A stretch of 64,000 bases of DNA from Streptomyces sp. Ag109_O5-1 (lineage in GTDB: Bacteria > Actinomycetota > Actinomycetes > Streptomycetales > Streptomycetaceae), in NCBI RefSeq assembly GCF_003814875.1, contig NZ_RKQF01000001.1, positions 2,852,001 to 2,916,000 of the forward strand, given 5' to 3'. The notes under the pieces are model-generated. The model made no database searches. It saw nothing but the letters and a program-made list of their open reading frames with translations, and had not been told where the DNA came from. This document shows positions 9,091 to 17,064 of this stretch, piece by piece. Every line of letters begins with the position of its first letter. Position 1 is the first letter of the stretch. Both the position numbers and the translations under genes were made by a program.

Positions 9091-10056
9091 TCAGCTGCTG
9101 AGGCCGACCTTCTTCAGCCAGGCCTGGGCGACGTCCAGCGGGTCCTTGTTGCCCGACTGCACCTGGGTGTCCAGGTCCAGCAGGGCCGCCGTGTCCAGCT
9201 TGGCGGAGACGGCGTTGAGGGCGTCGGTGGCCGTCTGGTTCAGGGCGCTCTTGTAGACCAGGGGCTGGACGTTCTCGAAGCCGAAGAGGTTCTCCGGGTC
9301 CTGGAGGACGACGAACTTCTCCTTGGTGATGGTCGGGTCCGTGCTGAAGATGTCGGCGGCCTGCACCGCGTTCTTCGTCAGCGCGGCCTCGGTGAGCGCG
9401 CCGCCCGCGTCCAGCGCCTTGAAGGACTTGAAGTCCAGGCCGTACACGGACTTGAGGCCGACCAGGCCCTGCTGGCGGGTCTGGAACTCCGGCGAGGCGC
9501 CGATGGCCAGGTCCTTGGCGATGCTCTTGAGGTCGGCGATGGAGGACTTCTCGGTGAGCTTGTACTTGGCCGCGGTCGCCGCGTTGACCGTCACCGTGTC
9601 CTTGTCCTGCGCGGCCGCCGGGTCGAGCAGCGTCAGCTTGGAGTCGAGCTTGGCCTCGACGGCCTTGGTGGTCTCCTCGACGCTCTTCGGGGTGGCCTTG
9701 GGGTCGAGGTAGGCGAGCAGGGCGCCGTTGTACTCCGGCAGGACCGAGATCGTGCCGTTCTTGAGCAGCCCGTAGGTGGTCTCGCGGCTGCCGATGTTCG
9801 GCTTGTAAGTGACCTTGATCCCCTTGGCCTTGAGTGCTTCGCCGTAGATGTCGGCGATCAGGTTGCTCTCGGCGAAGTTGTTGGAGCCGACGACGACGGT
9901 GTCGCCGCTCGCCTTGCCGCCCGACAGCGGATCGGACTTGCTGTTGTCGGAGGATGAGGAACAGCCCGCCAGCAGGGCCGTCGTCGCGGCGAGCGCGACG
10001 GCCGTCACGCCTCGGTATGTCCGGATTGACCTGCTGGGAAGGGTGTTGGAAGTCAC
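9091..10056 (-). CDS. Osmoprotectant-type ABC transporter substrate-binding lipoprotein
   Basis: The 321-residue lipoprotein has signal and lipobox ALLAGC followed by a Ser-rich linker. The body VVVGSNNFAESNLIADIYGE and the TYGLLKNGTISVLPEYNGAL region fit the OpuBC/ProX/OsmX class that binds glycine betaine, choline or related quaternary amines. It matches the transporter class of the ATPase and two permeases at 14472-16911, from which it is separated by the conservon. The GTG start (10054-10056) has only a weak ribosome site. Confidence 0.85.
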   Translation of the reverse strand: MTSNTLPSRSIRTYRGVTAVALAATTALLAGCSSSSDNSKSDPLSGGKASGDTVVVGSNNFAESNLIADIYGEALKAKGIKVTYKPNIGSRETTYGLLKNGTISVLPEYNGALLAYLDPKATPKSVEETTKAVEAKLDSKLTLLDPAAAQDKDTVTVNAATAAKYKLTEKSSIADLKSIAKDLAIGASPEFQTRQQGLVGLKSVYGLDFKSFKALDAGGALTEAALTKNAVQAADIFSTDPTITKEKFVVLQDPENLFGFENVQPLVYKSALNQTATDALNAVSAKLDTAALLDLDTQVQSGNKDPLDVAQAWLKKVGLSS

Positions 10057-10375
10057 GGTTGCCGTTCCGGGAGCTGAGGGAAGGGTGGGGGTGTTGCAAA
10101 CCAGTCCCGACGATCCAATCCAGCCCGTTCTTGGTCAGTCAAGTGTCGCCGGGTCACCGATTGGCTTCGATCCGTGGCCAGTTGTGGACTCTGCAGGGTC
10201 TTTTTGTAACGGATTCTTGATAAACACCGAGCGGAATCGCGCTTCAAGAACGCTGTAGTCTCACCGCAGTTGATATCGGTCACAGCGGTGCACGGGGCCC
10301 GCTACTCGGTGTCGTTCCGCAACAGCTAGGGGTGAAGACGCCCCCCAGACCAGACACCCTCATGAAGGAGGCCCG
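10057..10375. other. Divergent intergenic region, binding protein / conservon
   Basis: About 320 bases between divergent genes must hold promoters in both directions. No further open frame is convincing. GAAGGAGG at 10364-10371 is the ribosome site for the conservon kinase. No clear operator was recognised. Confidence 0.5.
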
Positions 10376-12871
10376 GTGTCCACGAACCAGGTGGACGCGC
10401 CCGTCCGGTCCGCCCCCGCACGGGGCGGGATACGGGCATTCGCCGACCGTTGGCCCTTCCGGCGCAAGCTCAACCTGCTGGTCGGTGTGCCGCTCGCCGT
10501 CATCGCCGTACTGCTGGCGTATGTCTTCACCGACCTGTTGCAGCAGTCCAGCAGCGCCGAGTCCGCGGCGCAGATGGTCCGGGACAGCACGCAGGTGGCG
10601 CGGCTGGTGGACAAGGTGGAGCAGGAGCACCAGCAGGCGATCCTGTTGTCCGCGCGGTACGAGTCCGGGTACTCCAAGCCCTCACAGCAGGCCTACCGCG
10701 CGGCGCAGGAAGTGGTGAACTCGCAGGCCCAGGCGGTGCGTGACGCATTCGGCGACCGACTGCCGGACACCGAGGCGGCCGCCCTGCGGCAGATCGAGGG
10801 CCTGTCCAGCCTGCGAGAGTCCGTCGAGCAGTCCTATCTGCCGGCCGACAACATCGACCCGGCGTACGCCAACGCTGCCAACGACCTGATCGACGGCCTC
10901 GGCCTGGACCGCAACTCCAACCTCGCCTCCACCTTCATCGGCAGCCTGCTGGACTCGCTGCTGCGCGCGGACGCGGCCCACGGCGCCTTCGAGACCAACG
11001 TGCTCGCGGCCAGCACCGGGGACACCAACGCGCTGATCGAGTTCACCAACGCGGTCGGCGCCTACGACCTCTACCAGCACCAGGCCGCCCGCTTCGCGCG
11101 GTTCGCGACCGAGGCACAGGCGCAGGAGCTGGAAGGGATCGAGCACACCACGGCGCAGGTCGACATCGAGACGTCCTACGCCGAGTTGCAGGTCGACCCC
11201 GGCAAGCTGGAGGCCGGCAGCAAGGACGAGATCCGGCAGGCGGTCAAGGACGCGCTGTCCGACTACCCCGACTACCCTCAGCAGGCCGCCGACCGGCTGC
11301 AGATCACCACCTCGCTGATCGGCCAGATCTCCGACCAGGCCGACGCCGCCGACCGGGCCGCCGAGTCGCGGGCGATCCTGCTGCTCAGCGGTGCGCTGCT
11401 CGGCTTCGTCCTGTGGATCGCCCTCTCGGTGCTGGTGCGCCGCTCCGTGATCCGCCCGGTGCAGGCCATGACCGGGGTCGCGCACGAGGTCGCCGAGGTG
11501 GCGGGCCGCGAACTCGCCCGGGTCGCCGACGACGACACCGAGGACGACAGCCCGCCCCGGCTGCGGGAGATGCCGGTCACCGCCCGCGACGAGATCGGCG
11601 ACCTCGCCGAGGCGTTCAACCAGGTGCAGACCACGGCCGCGGCGCTCCTGGAACGCCAGGTGCTCAGCCGTCGCAACACCGCCGAGATGTTCGGCAACGT
11701 CGGCCGCCGCGTCAGCAACCTGACTACCCGTCAGCTCGCCTTCATCGACGCGGTGGAGCGGGCCGAGACCGACCCGGCGCTCCTGGAACGCCTCTACTCC
11801 ATCGACCACATCGCCGTCCGCCTGCGCCGCAACGCCGACAGCCTGATGCTGCTGGCCGGCATCCGCGAGACCGTGCTGGCCGCCGGCCCGACGCCGGTGT
11901 CCAACGTGGTCCGGGCCGCGCTCGGCCAGATCGAGGGCTACCAGCGGGTACGGCTGTACGCCGGCACGGACGCCATGATCGAGCCGGACATCATCGGCGA
12001 CCTCACCCTGATGGTGGCCGAACTCCTCGAGAACGCGGTGTCGTTCTCGCCGGCGGGCAGCCCCGTCGAGGTGACCGTGCGGTCCAGCGACGCGGGTGCG
12101 CACATCGTTGTCACCGACCACGGTCTGGGCATGAGCGCGGAGCGGCTGGCCGAGGAGAACGCCCGGCTGATCCGCCGTGAGCGCCTCGACCTGGTGCCGA
12201 CCAAGGTGCTCGGTCTGTTCGTGGTGGGTGCGCTGGCCCGGCGGTGGGAGATCGGCGTCGAGCTGACCCGGACCCCGGGCGGCGGCGTGACCGTCGAAGT
12301 GACGCTGCCCACCCGGCTGTTGCTGACGATGAGCGCGGTGGCCGACACCGCCGGCACCCCGCTCGCCGTGGAGCCGACGGCAGTGGCGGCGCTGGCAGCG
12401 CCCGCCGAGAAGGCCGAGCAGGCCGGGCGGACCGGGCCGACCTGGGCCACCTCGGTGCAGCCCGCCGACGAGCCCGACGGTCCGCTCCCACGCAGGCTGC
12501 CGCGCCGCGATCCGGCCGTCGAGACCGAGGATCCGACCGAGGAGACGGCCGCGCTGATCCCGGCCGCCCGCTCCGGCGAACCCCCGGCCGGTCCCCTGGA
12601 CTCCGACTCCGCCGACGGGACCCGCCCGCTGCGGCGCCGGGTACGCGGCGCGACCCTTCGCACCACCGTCGGCGCCGCCCAGGCCCTTTCCCAGGCGCCT
12701 CGCACCCGCGACGCCGAGGCCGAGCGGGACGCGCTGGACGAGTTCGAGGCAGCGGTGGAGCGTGCCAGGCGCGACAGCGACACCGGAAGCCACGAGCGGC
12801 CTCGGCCGCGCATCGACTCCCTGCACCCCCCGCAGGACCAGAACCACCTTCCGGAAGGAGCCGAGCAGTGA
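10376..12871 (+). CDS. cvnA: Conservon sensor kinase-like protein CvnA
   Basis: The 831-residue protein has a cytoplasmic N-terminus, membrane helix 1 (about 28-50), an extracellular helical nitrate-sensor-like domain (about 50-325), helix 2 (about 330-350), a HAMP-like linker and a HATPase domain (LTLMVAELLENAVSFSPAGS, DHGLGMS). A canonical HisKA phospho-acceptor segment is not evident, as is usual for CvnA. The long Ala/Pro/Glu-rich tail is probably disordered. It starts at GTG 10376 after GAAGGAGG and heads a four-gene operon. CvnA is thought to relay membrane signals to the small GTPase CvnD. Confidence 0.9.
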   Translation: MSTNQVDAPVRSAPARGGIRAFADRWPFRRKLNLLVGVPLAVIAVLLAYVFTDLLQQSSSAESAAQMVRDSTQVARLVDKVEQEHQQAILLSARYESGYSKPSQQAYRAAQEVVNSQAQAVRDAFGDRLPDTEAAALRQIEGLSSLRESVEQSYLPADNIDPAYANAANDLIDGLGLDRNSNLASTFIGSLLDSLLRADAAHGAFETNVLAASTGDTNALIEFTNAVGAYDLYQHQAARFARFATEAQAQELEGIEHTTAQVDIETSYAELQVDPGKLEAGSKDEIRQAVKDALSDYPDYPQQAADRLQITTSLIGQISDQADAADRAAESRAILLLSGALLGFVLWIALSVLVRRSVIRPVQAMTGVAHEVAEVAGRELARVADDDTEDDSPPRLREMPVTARDEIGDLAEAFNQVQTTAAALLERQVLSRRNTAEMFGNVGRRVSNLTTRQLAFIDAVERAETDPALLERLYSIDHIAVRLRRNADSLMLLAGIRETVLAAGPTPVSNVVRAALGQIEGYQRVRLYAGTDAMIEPDIIGDLTLMVAELLENAVSFSPAGSPVEVTVRSSDAGAHIVVTDHGLGMSAERLAEENARLIRRERLDLVPTKVLGLFVVGALARRWEIGVELTRTPGGGVTVEVTLPTRLLLTMSAVADTAGTPLAVEPTAVAALAAPAEKAEQAGRTGPTWATSVQPADEPDGPLPRRLPRRDPAVETEDPTEETAALIPAARSGEPPAGPLDSDSADGTRPLRRRVRGATLRTTVGAAQALSQAPRTRDAEAERDALDEFEAAVERARRDSDTGSHERPRPRIDSLHPPQDQNHLPEGAEQ

Positions 12872-13344
12872 GCACGTCGACAGGTGACACCCCGACGGGC
12901 GGCGTCACGCCGACCGACCTGCAGGCGGCCGCAGCCGACTTCACCTGGCTGCTGAACCGCTTCGCGACCGAGACCGCCGGTGTGGTCGACGCGATCGCCG
13001 TGTCCTCCGACGGTCTGTTGATCGCCGTGTCGGAACTGCGTGAGCGCGCCCACTCCGAACGGCTGGCCGCGATCGTCTCCGGCATCACCAGCCTGGCTGC
13101 CGGCGCCTCCGGCAACTACGGCCTGGGCGGCCTCAACAAGGTCATCATCGACCTGGAGGGCGGCCATGTGATCGTCTCCGCGATCGGCAACGGCGCCGTG
13201 CTCGGCGTGGTCGCCGACAACGAGGCCAAGCTCGGCAACATCGCCTACGAGATGACGCTGTTCGCCAACCGCGCCGGTACGGCTCTCAGCCCGCAGCTCG
13301 TGCTGGAACTGAAGAACAGCGTCGGCGTCCCGCAGACGCGCTGA
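12868..13344 (+). CDS. cvnB: Conservon roadblock/LC7 protein CvnB
   Basis: The 158-residue protein has a roadblock/LC7 fold: DFTWLLNRFATETAGVVDAI, VSSDGLLIAVS and GGHVIVSAIGNGAVLGVVAD. Roadblock proteins act on small GTPases, often as dimers. GTG 12868 overlaps the cvnA stop in a GTGA arrangement, and GGAG at 12857-12860 is the ribosome site inside cvnA. It presumably works with CvnD. Confidence 0.9.
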   Translation: MSTSTGDTPTGGVTPTDLQAAAADFTWLLNRFATETAGVVDAIAVSSDGLLIAVSELRERAHSERLAAIVSGITSLAAGASGNYGLGGLNKVIIDLEGGHVIVSAIGNGAVLGVVADNEAKLGNIAYEMTLFANRAGTALSPQLVLELKNSVGVPQTR

Positions 13345-13378
13345 CCGGCGGCGCCGGTCGAGAGAGGAAGACACAGCC

Positions 13379-13795
13379 ATGGCGGACGGCTTCCCGCCCC
13401 CGGGCCCGGACCCGGTCGGCCCCGCCCCCGCCGTACGGCCGTTCCTGGTCACCGCCGGCCGGGTGGCGGACAGCGCCTCCGGCCCGGCGATGCCCGTCGA
13501 GACCCAGGTGGTGGCCACCACCGCCGGGCTCGCCGTGCTGGACCGGCTCTCCTTCGAGCAGCACGACATCGTCGCCGCGTGCCGGATTCCGCAGTCGCTC
13601 GCGGAACTGGCCGCCCGGCTGCGGCTGCACCTGAACGTGGTCCGGGTACTGGCCGAAGACCTGCGCGAGGCGGGGCAGTTGACCGTGCACGTGCCCGACT
13701 TCGAGGCCACCCACGACTCGTCCGTCCTGCGCAGGGTTATCGATGGCCTGCGGGCCATCCCCGACTCCCGAGGGGTACTCCGTGACACCGACTGA
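13379..13795 (+). CDS. cvnC: Conservon DUF742 protein CvnC
   Basis: The 138-residue protein contains the DUF742 core: VRPFLVTAGRV, then LSFEQHDIVAACRIPQSLAE and LRLHLNVVRVLAEDLREAG, which resembles a winged helix-turn-helix. It is a fixed conservon member of unknown biochemical role. GAGAGAGGAAG precedes ATG 13379. Its last 14 bases overlap cvnD. Confidence 0.9.
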   Translation: MADGFPPPGPDPVGPAPAVRPFLVTAGRVADSASGPAMPVETQVVATTAGLAVLDRLSFEQHDIVAACRIPQSLAELAARLRLHLNVVRVLAEDLREAGQLTVHVPDFEATHDSSVLRRVIDGLRAIPDSRGVLRDTD

Positions 13796-14378
13796 CTCGC
13801 TGACCCGGGGCACCGGGCGTACGGCCGTACGGCCGCCGCTGCCGGTGAAGATGGTCATCGCGGGCGGTTTCGGCGTGGGCAAGACCACCGCCGTCGGCTC
13901 GATCTCGGAGATCGAGCCGCTGACCACCGAGGCCTCGATCACCGAGGTCGCGGCGGGGGTGGACGACCTCTCGCTCACCCCGCGCAAGACGACCACGACC
14001 GTGGCGATGGACTTCGGCTGCATCACCATCGACCCGACGCTGAAGCTGTACCTGTTCGGCACACCCGGGCAGGAACGGTTCGGCTTCATGTGGGACGACA
14101 TCGTCGAAGGGGCGCTCGGCGGTCTGGTGATCGTTGACACGCGTCGCCTGGACGACTGCTACGCCGCGGTCGACTACTTCGAGCACAAGGGGATTCCGTT
14201 CGCCGTCGCGATCAATGCGTTCGACGGGAAGGTCGAGCACACACTGGACGAGGTCCGGTGGGCGCTGGACGTTGCCGAGGGGACGCCGCTGGTCGTCTTC
14301 GACGCGCGTGAACGGGGTTCTGTGCGGGATGCGCTGCTTGTCGTGCTGGAACTGGCGCTGGCGCGTAATGGGGGGTAG
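13782..14378 (+). CDS. cvnD: Conservon Ras-like GTPase CvnD
   Basis: The 198-residue protein is a small GTPase: P-loop GGFGVGKTT, a DxxG-equivalent in LYLFGTPGQERFGF, NxxD-like AINAFDGK specificity loop and a DARERGS region. This is the switch component of the conservon. GTG 13782 is chosen because GAGGGG lies about 8 nt upstream; it overlaps cvnC. No downstream cytochrome P450 gene is present, although some conservons have one. Confidence 0.9.
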   Translation: MTPTDSLTRGTGRTAVRPPLPVKMVIAGGFGVGKTTAVGSISEIEPLTTEASITEVAAGVDDLSLTPRKTTTTVAMDFGCITIDPTLKLYLFGTPGQERFGFMWDDIVEGALGGLVIVDTRRLDDCYAAVDYFEHKGIPFAVAINAFDGKVEHTLDEVRWALDVAEGTPLVVFDARERGSVRDALLVVLELALARNGG

Positions 14379-14408
14379 TTCGGCGGGTGGGGAACGGTCC
14401 GCCGCGTG

Positions 14409-14472
14409 AGGCTGGTCGCACCCACGCGGCGGAGCCGCATATCGATACAGCCCCGCGCCCCTGACGGGACGC
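14409..14472. repeat. Dispersed 64-bp repeat, copy 2
   Basis: This is the same-orientation partner of 7516-7579, with 59 of 64 bases identical. Its last base touches the stop codon of the permease gene. It separates the convergent ends of cvnD and the permease and may act as a terminator. Confidence 0.8.
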
Positions 14473-15137
14473 TATCCCCCGCGTACTCCGGGGGAGACCG
14501 TCAGTCTCTGTACCACCCAGAAGATCCCCAGGGTGGCCAGGGCCATGGCCGCCACCAGCGTGGCGCCGCCCACCACCTTCTCGTAGTTCTTCTGGTAGAG
14601 GCCGTCGATGATGTAGCGGCCCAGGCCGCCCAGGCTGACGTATGCCGCGATCGTCGCCGTCGACACGATCTGGATGGCCGCCGAGCGCAGGCCGCTGAGG
14701 ATCAGTGGGAGCGCTACCGGGAGTTCCACCTGGAAGAGGACGCGTGACTCCGGCATGCCCATGCCCCGCGCCGCGTCCACCGGGGACGGGTCGACCGAGC
14801 GCATTGCCTCGTACGTCGTGACCAGGATCGGCGGTACGGCGAGGATCACCAGCGGGATCATCACCGGCAGCATGCCGAAGCCGAGCCAGATGAACATCAG
14901 GACCAGCAGGCCGAAGCTGGGCAGGGCCCGGCCGGCCGTGGCGATCAGGGCGAGGGTGTTGCCGCCGCGGCCGTAGTGACCGGTGATCAGCCCGATGGGC
15001 AGACCGATGAGAGCCGCGTAGGCGAGGGCTTTCAGGGAGTACTGGATGTGCTCCCAGACCCTGGTGGGGATGCCGTCGTAGCCGTGCCAGTGGGAACTGT
15101 CGCTGAAGAAGGCGTGGATGAAGTTGAGGACGTTCAC
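14472..15137 (-). CDS. Osmoprotectant ABC transporter permease (distal)
   Basis: The 221-residue membrane protein has about five helices and the coupling motif EAMRSVDPSPVDAARGMGM, followed by LPLILSGLRSAAIQIVSTAT, typical of OpuBB/ProW-type permeases. GTG 15135-15137 overlaps the upstream permease stop as GTGA, with GGAGAG upstream. It is the last gene of an ATPase-permease-permease operon; the matching binding-protein gene lies beyond the conservon. Confidence 0.88.
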   Translation of the reverse strand: MNVLNFIHAFFSDSSHWHGYDGIPTRVWEHIQYSLKALAYAALIGLPIGLITGHYGRGGNTLALIATAGRALPSFGLLVLMFIWLGFGMLPVMIPLVILAVPPILVTTYEAMRSVDPSPVDAARGMGMPESRVLFQVELPVALPLILSGLRSAAIQIVSTATIAAYVSLGGLGRYIIDGLYQKNYEKVVGGATLVAAMALATLGIFWVVQRLTVSPGVRGG

Positions 15138-15784
15138 CGGGTGCTCTCCTTCGGCATCCAGGGCGTCAGCACACGGCGTACGAGAACGAGGAGGGCGTCG
15201 GCCAGGATCGCCAACACGGCTGTGGTCACGACCGAGTTCACGGCCAGCTCTGGGCGGTGGTAGATGTTCGCGTCGTTGAGCAGGTTGCCGAGGGCGCCCT
15301 GGTTGCCGATCAGCATGCCGACGCTGACCAGCGAGATGCTGGAGACGGTGGCCACGCGCAGACCCGCGATGATGGCGGGGACGGCGATCGGCAACTGGAC
15401 CTGGAAGTAACGGCGTACGGGGCTGAGGCCCATCGCGGTCGCGGCGGCGAGGGTCGCCGCCGGGACCGAGCGGACGCCGTCCACGATGGCCGGGACCAGC
15501 ACCACGAGGCTGTAGACCGCGAGCGGGATCATCACCGTCGTCTCGGTCTGGCCCGTGTAGTCGATGAGGACCACGAAGAAGGCCAGGGACGGGATGGCGT
15601 AGAGGATCGTGGTCACGCCGAGCACCGGAGGGTAGAGCCAGCGGAAGCGCACGCAGAGCTGGGCGATGGGGAGCGAGACCAGAAGGCCGGCCAGTACGGG
15701 GATGAGGGCCTCGCGGAGGTGGAGGCCGATCAGTCCGAAGTAGGTGTTCTGGAGGTCGCTCGGGATGTCGAAGAAGCCGCTCAT
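15134..15784 (-). CDS. Osmoprotectant ABC transporter permease (proximal)
   Basis: The 216-residue membrane protein has multiple helices and the coupling loop GVRSVPAATLAAATAMGLSP with IAVPAIIAGLRVATVSSIS, the OpuBB/OpuBD permease pattern. The ATG overlaps the ATPase stop (ATGA) and its own stop overlaps the next permease, so all three proteins are coupled. It should form the channel dimer with the 14472-15137 product. Confidence 0.88.
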   Translation of the reverse strand: MSGFFDIPSDLQNTYFGLIGLHLREALIPVLAGLLVSLPIAQLCVRFRWLYPPVLGVTTILYAIPSLAFFVVLIDYTGQTETTVMIPLAVYSLVVLVPAIVDGVRSVPAATLAAATAMGLSPVRRYFQVQLPIAVPAIIAGLRVATVSSISLVSVGMLIGNQGALGNLLNDANIYHRPELAVNSVVTTAVLAILADALLVLVRRVLTPWMPKESTR

Positions 15785-16911
15785 CCCCCGACCTTCGCGT
15801 CGTCGCGGCCCTCGGCGTGGGCGGTGCGGATCGCGGCGCCGATGACCTGCTGCGATACGACACCGATCGCGCGGCCCTCGCCGTCCACGGCCACCGCCCA
15901 GCCGGTCGGCGAGAGCACCGAGCCGTCGAGGGCGGCACGCAGCGAGTCCTTGCCGGGCACGAAGGGGCGCCCGTACGGGAGCAGTTGCGCCGGATCGATC
16001 GAACCGGCGGTCAGGGCACGCGGCTCGCCCCAGCCGAGGGGCCTGCCGTCCAGGTCCGTCACGAGGAGATAGGGAGCGTCGGCGGAGGTGCGGGCGCCGA
16101 GCTTGGCGGCGTCCGCGTCGACCGGGACGATCGGGGACCGCTGCAACTCCAGTGCGGTGGACGGGAAGAAGGAGAGCCGCCGGATGCCGCGGTCGGCGCC
16201 GAGGAAGTCCTCGACGAAGGCGTCGGCGGGGTCGGTGAGCAGTTCGGCGGGCGGGGCGTACTGGGCGAGGTGACCGCCGGTGCGCATCACGGCGACCATC
16301 GTGCCGAGCTTGATCGCCTCGTCGATGTCATGGGTGACGAAGACGATCGTCTTGCCCAACTCGCCTTGAATGCGCAGGAGTTCGTCCTGGAGGCCCTTGC
16401 GGACCACGGGGTCGACGGCGGAGAACGGCTCGTCCATCAGAAGCACCGGCGGGTCGGCGGCGAGCGCCCGGGCCACGCCGACGCGCTGCTGCTGGCCACC
16501 GGAGAGCTGGTAGGGGTAGCGCTTGGCGAGGGACGAGTCGAGCCCCACCCGCTCCATCAGCTCGGCCGCCCTGGAGCGCGCCTTCTGCTTGCTCCAGCCG
16601 AGCAGCCTGGGCACGGTGGCGATGTTGTCGATGATCGTGCGGTGCTGGAAGAGACCGGCGTTCTGGATGACGTAACCCATGGACCGGCGCAGCGTGTTGA
16701 CCGGCTGGGCGTGGATGTCGGCGCCGTCGAGGAGGATGCGGCCCTCGGTGGGCTCGACCATCCGGTTGATCATCCGAAGGGTCGTCGTCTTGCCGCAGCC
16801 GGAGGGGCCGACGAAGACGGTGATCGAGCGATCCGGTATCTCCAGGGAGAGCCGGTCGACGGCGACCGTACCGTCCGGGTACCGCTTGGTGACTGAATCT
16901 ATCCGTATCAA
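15781..16911 (-). CDS. Osmoprotectant ABC transporter ATP-binding protein
   Basis: The 376-residue protein has Walker A GPSGCGKTT, signature LSGGQQQRVGVARAL, Walker B LLMDEPFSAVD and the switch His in FVTHDIDEA. After the ATPase domain (about 1-240) is a C-terminal CBS-like region (about 255-370), usual for OpuCA-type proteins that sense ionic strength. The best start is TTG 16909-16911 with GAAGGG upstream; no ATG or GTG lies nearer. The 150-bp region before it must carry the operon promoter. Confidence 0.88.
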   Translation of the reverse strand: MIRIDSVTKRYPDGTVAVDRLSLEIPDRSITVFVGPSGCGKTTTLRMINRMVEPTEGRILLDGADIHAQPVNTLRRSMGYVIQNAGLFQHRTIIDNIATVPRLLGWSKQKARSRAAELMERVGLDSSLAKRYPYQLSGGQQQRVGVARALAADPPVLLMDEPFSAVDPVVRKGLQDELLRIQGELGKTIVFVTHDIDEAIKLGTMVAVMRTGGHLAQYAPPAELLTDPADAFVEDFLGADRGIRRLSFFPSTALELQRSPIVPVDADAAKLGARTSADAPYLLVTDLDGRPLGWGEPRALTAGSIDPAQLLPYGRPFVPGKDSLRAALDGSVLSPTGWAVAVDGEGRAIGVVSQQVIGAAIRTAHAEGRDDAKVGG

Positions 16912-17064
16912 AACGCCGAATACCCTTCGGGTTTGGCATAAAGTGCCCAGTTTTCGACCACGGTCGCCGTGGTACAGGCTGTTGCGGGGAGAGTCTAGAC
17001 CGGAAGTGTTTCAGCGCTTTGGCGGCTGACTGATCCTCTTCAGTTTGTGATCTACCGGCCGCCG

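Noticed and set aside
10682..12847. 721-codon frame on the minus strand opposite cvnA
   Set aside because: Shadow of a clear conservon gene; no domain or ribosome site.
16959..16973. Short CCACGG/CCGTGG hairpin upstream of the ABC ATPase as a riboswitch
   Set aside because: Only six base pairs and no match to a known riboswitch layout.
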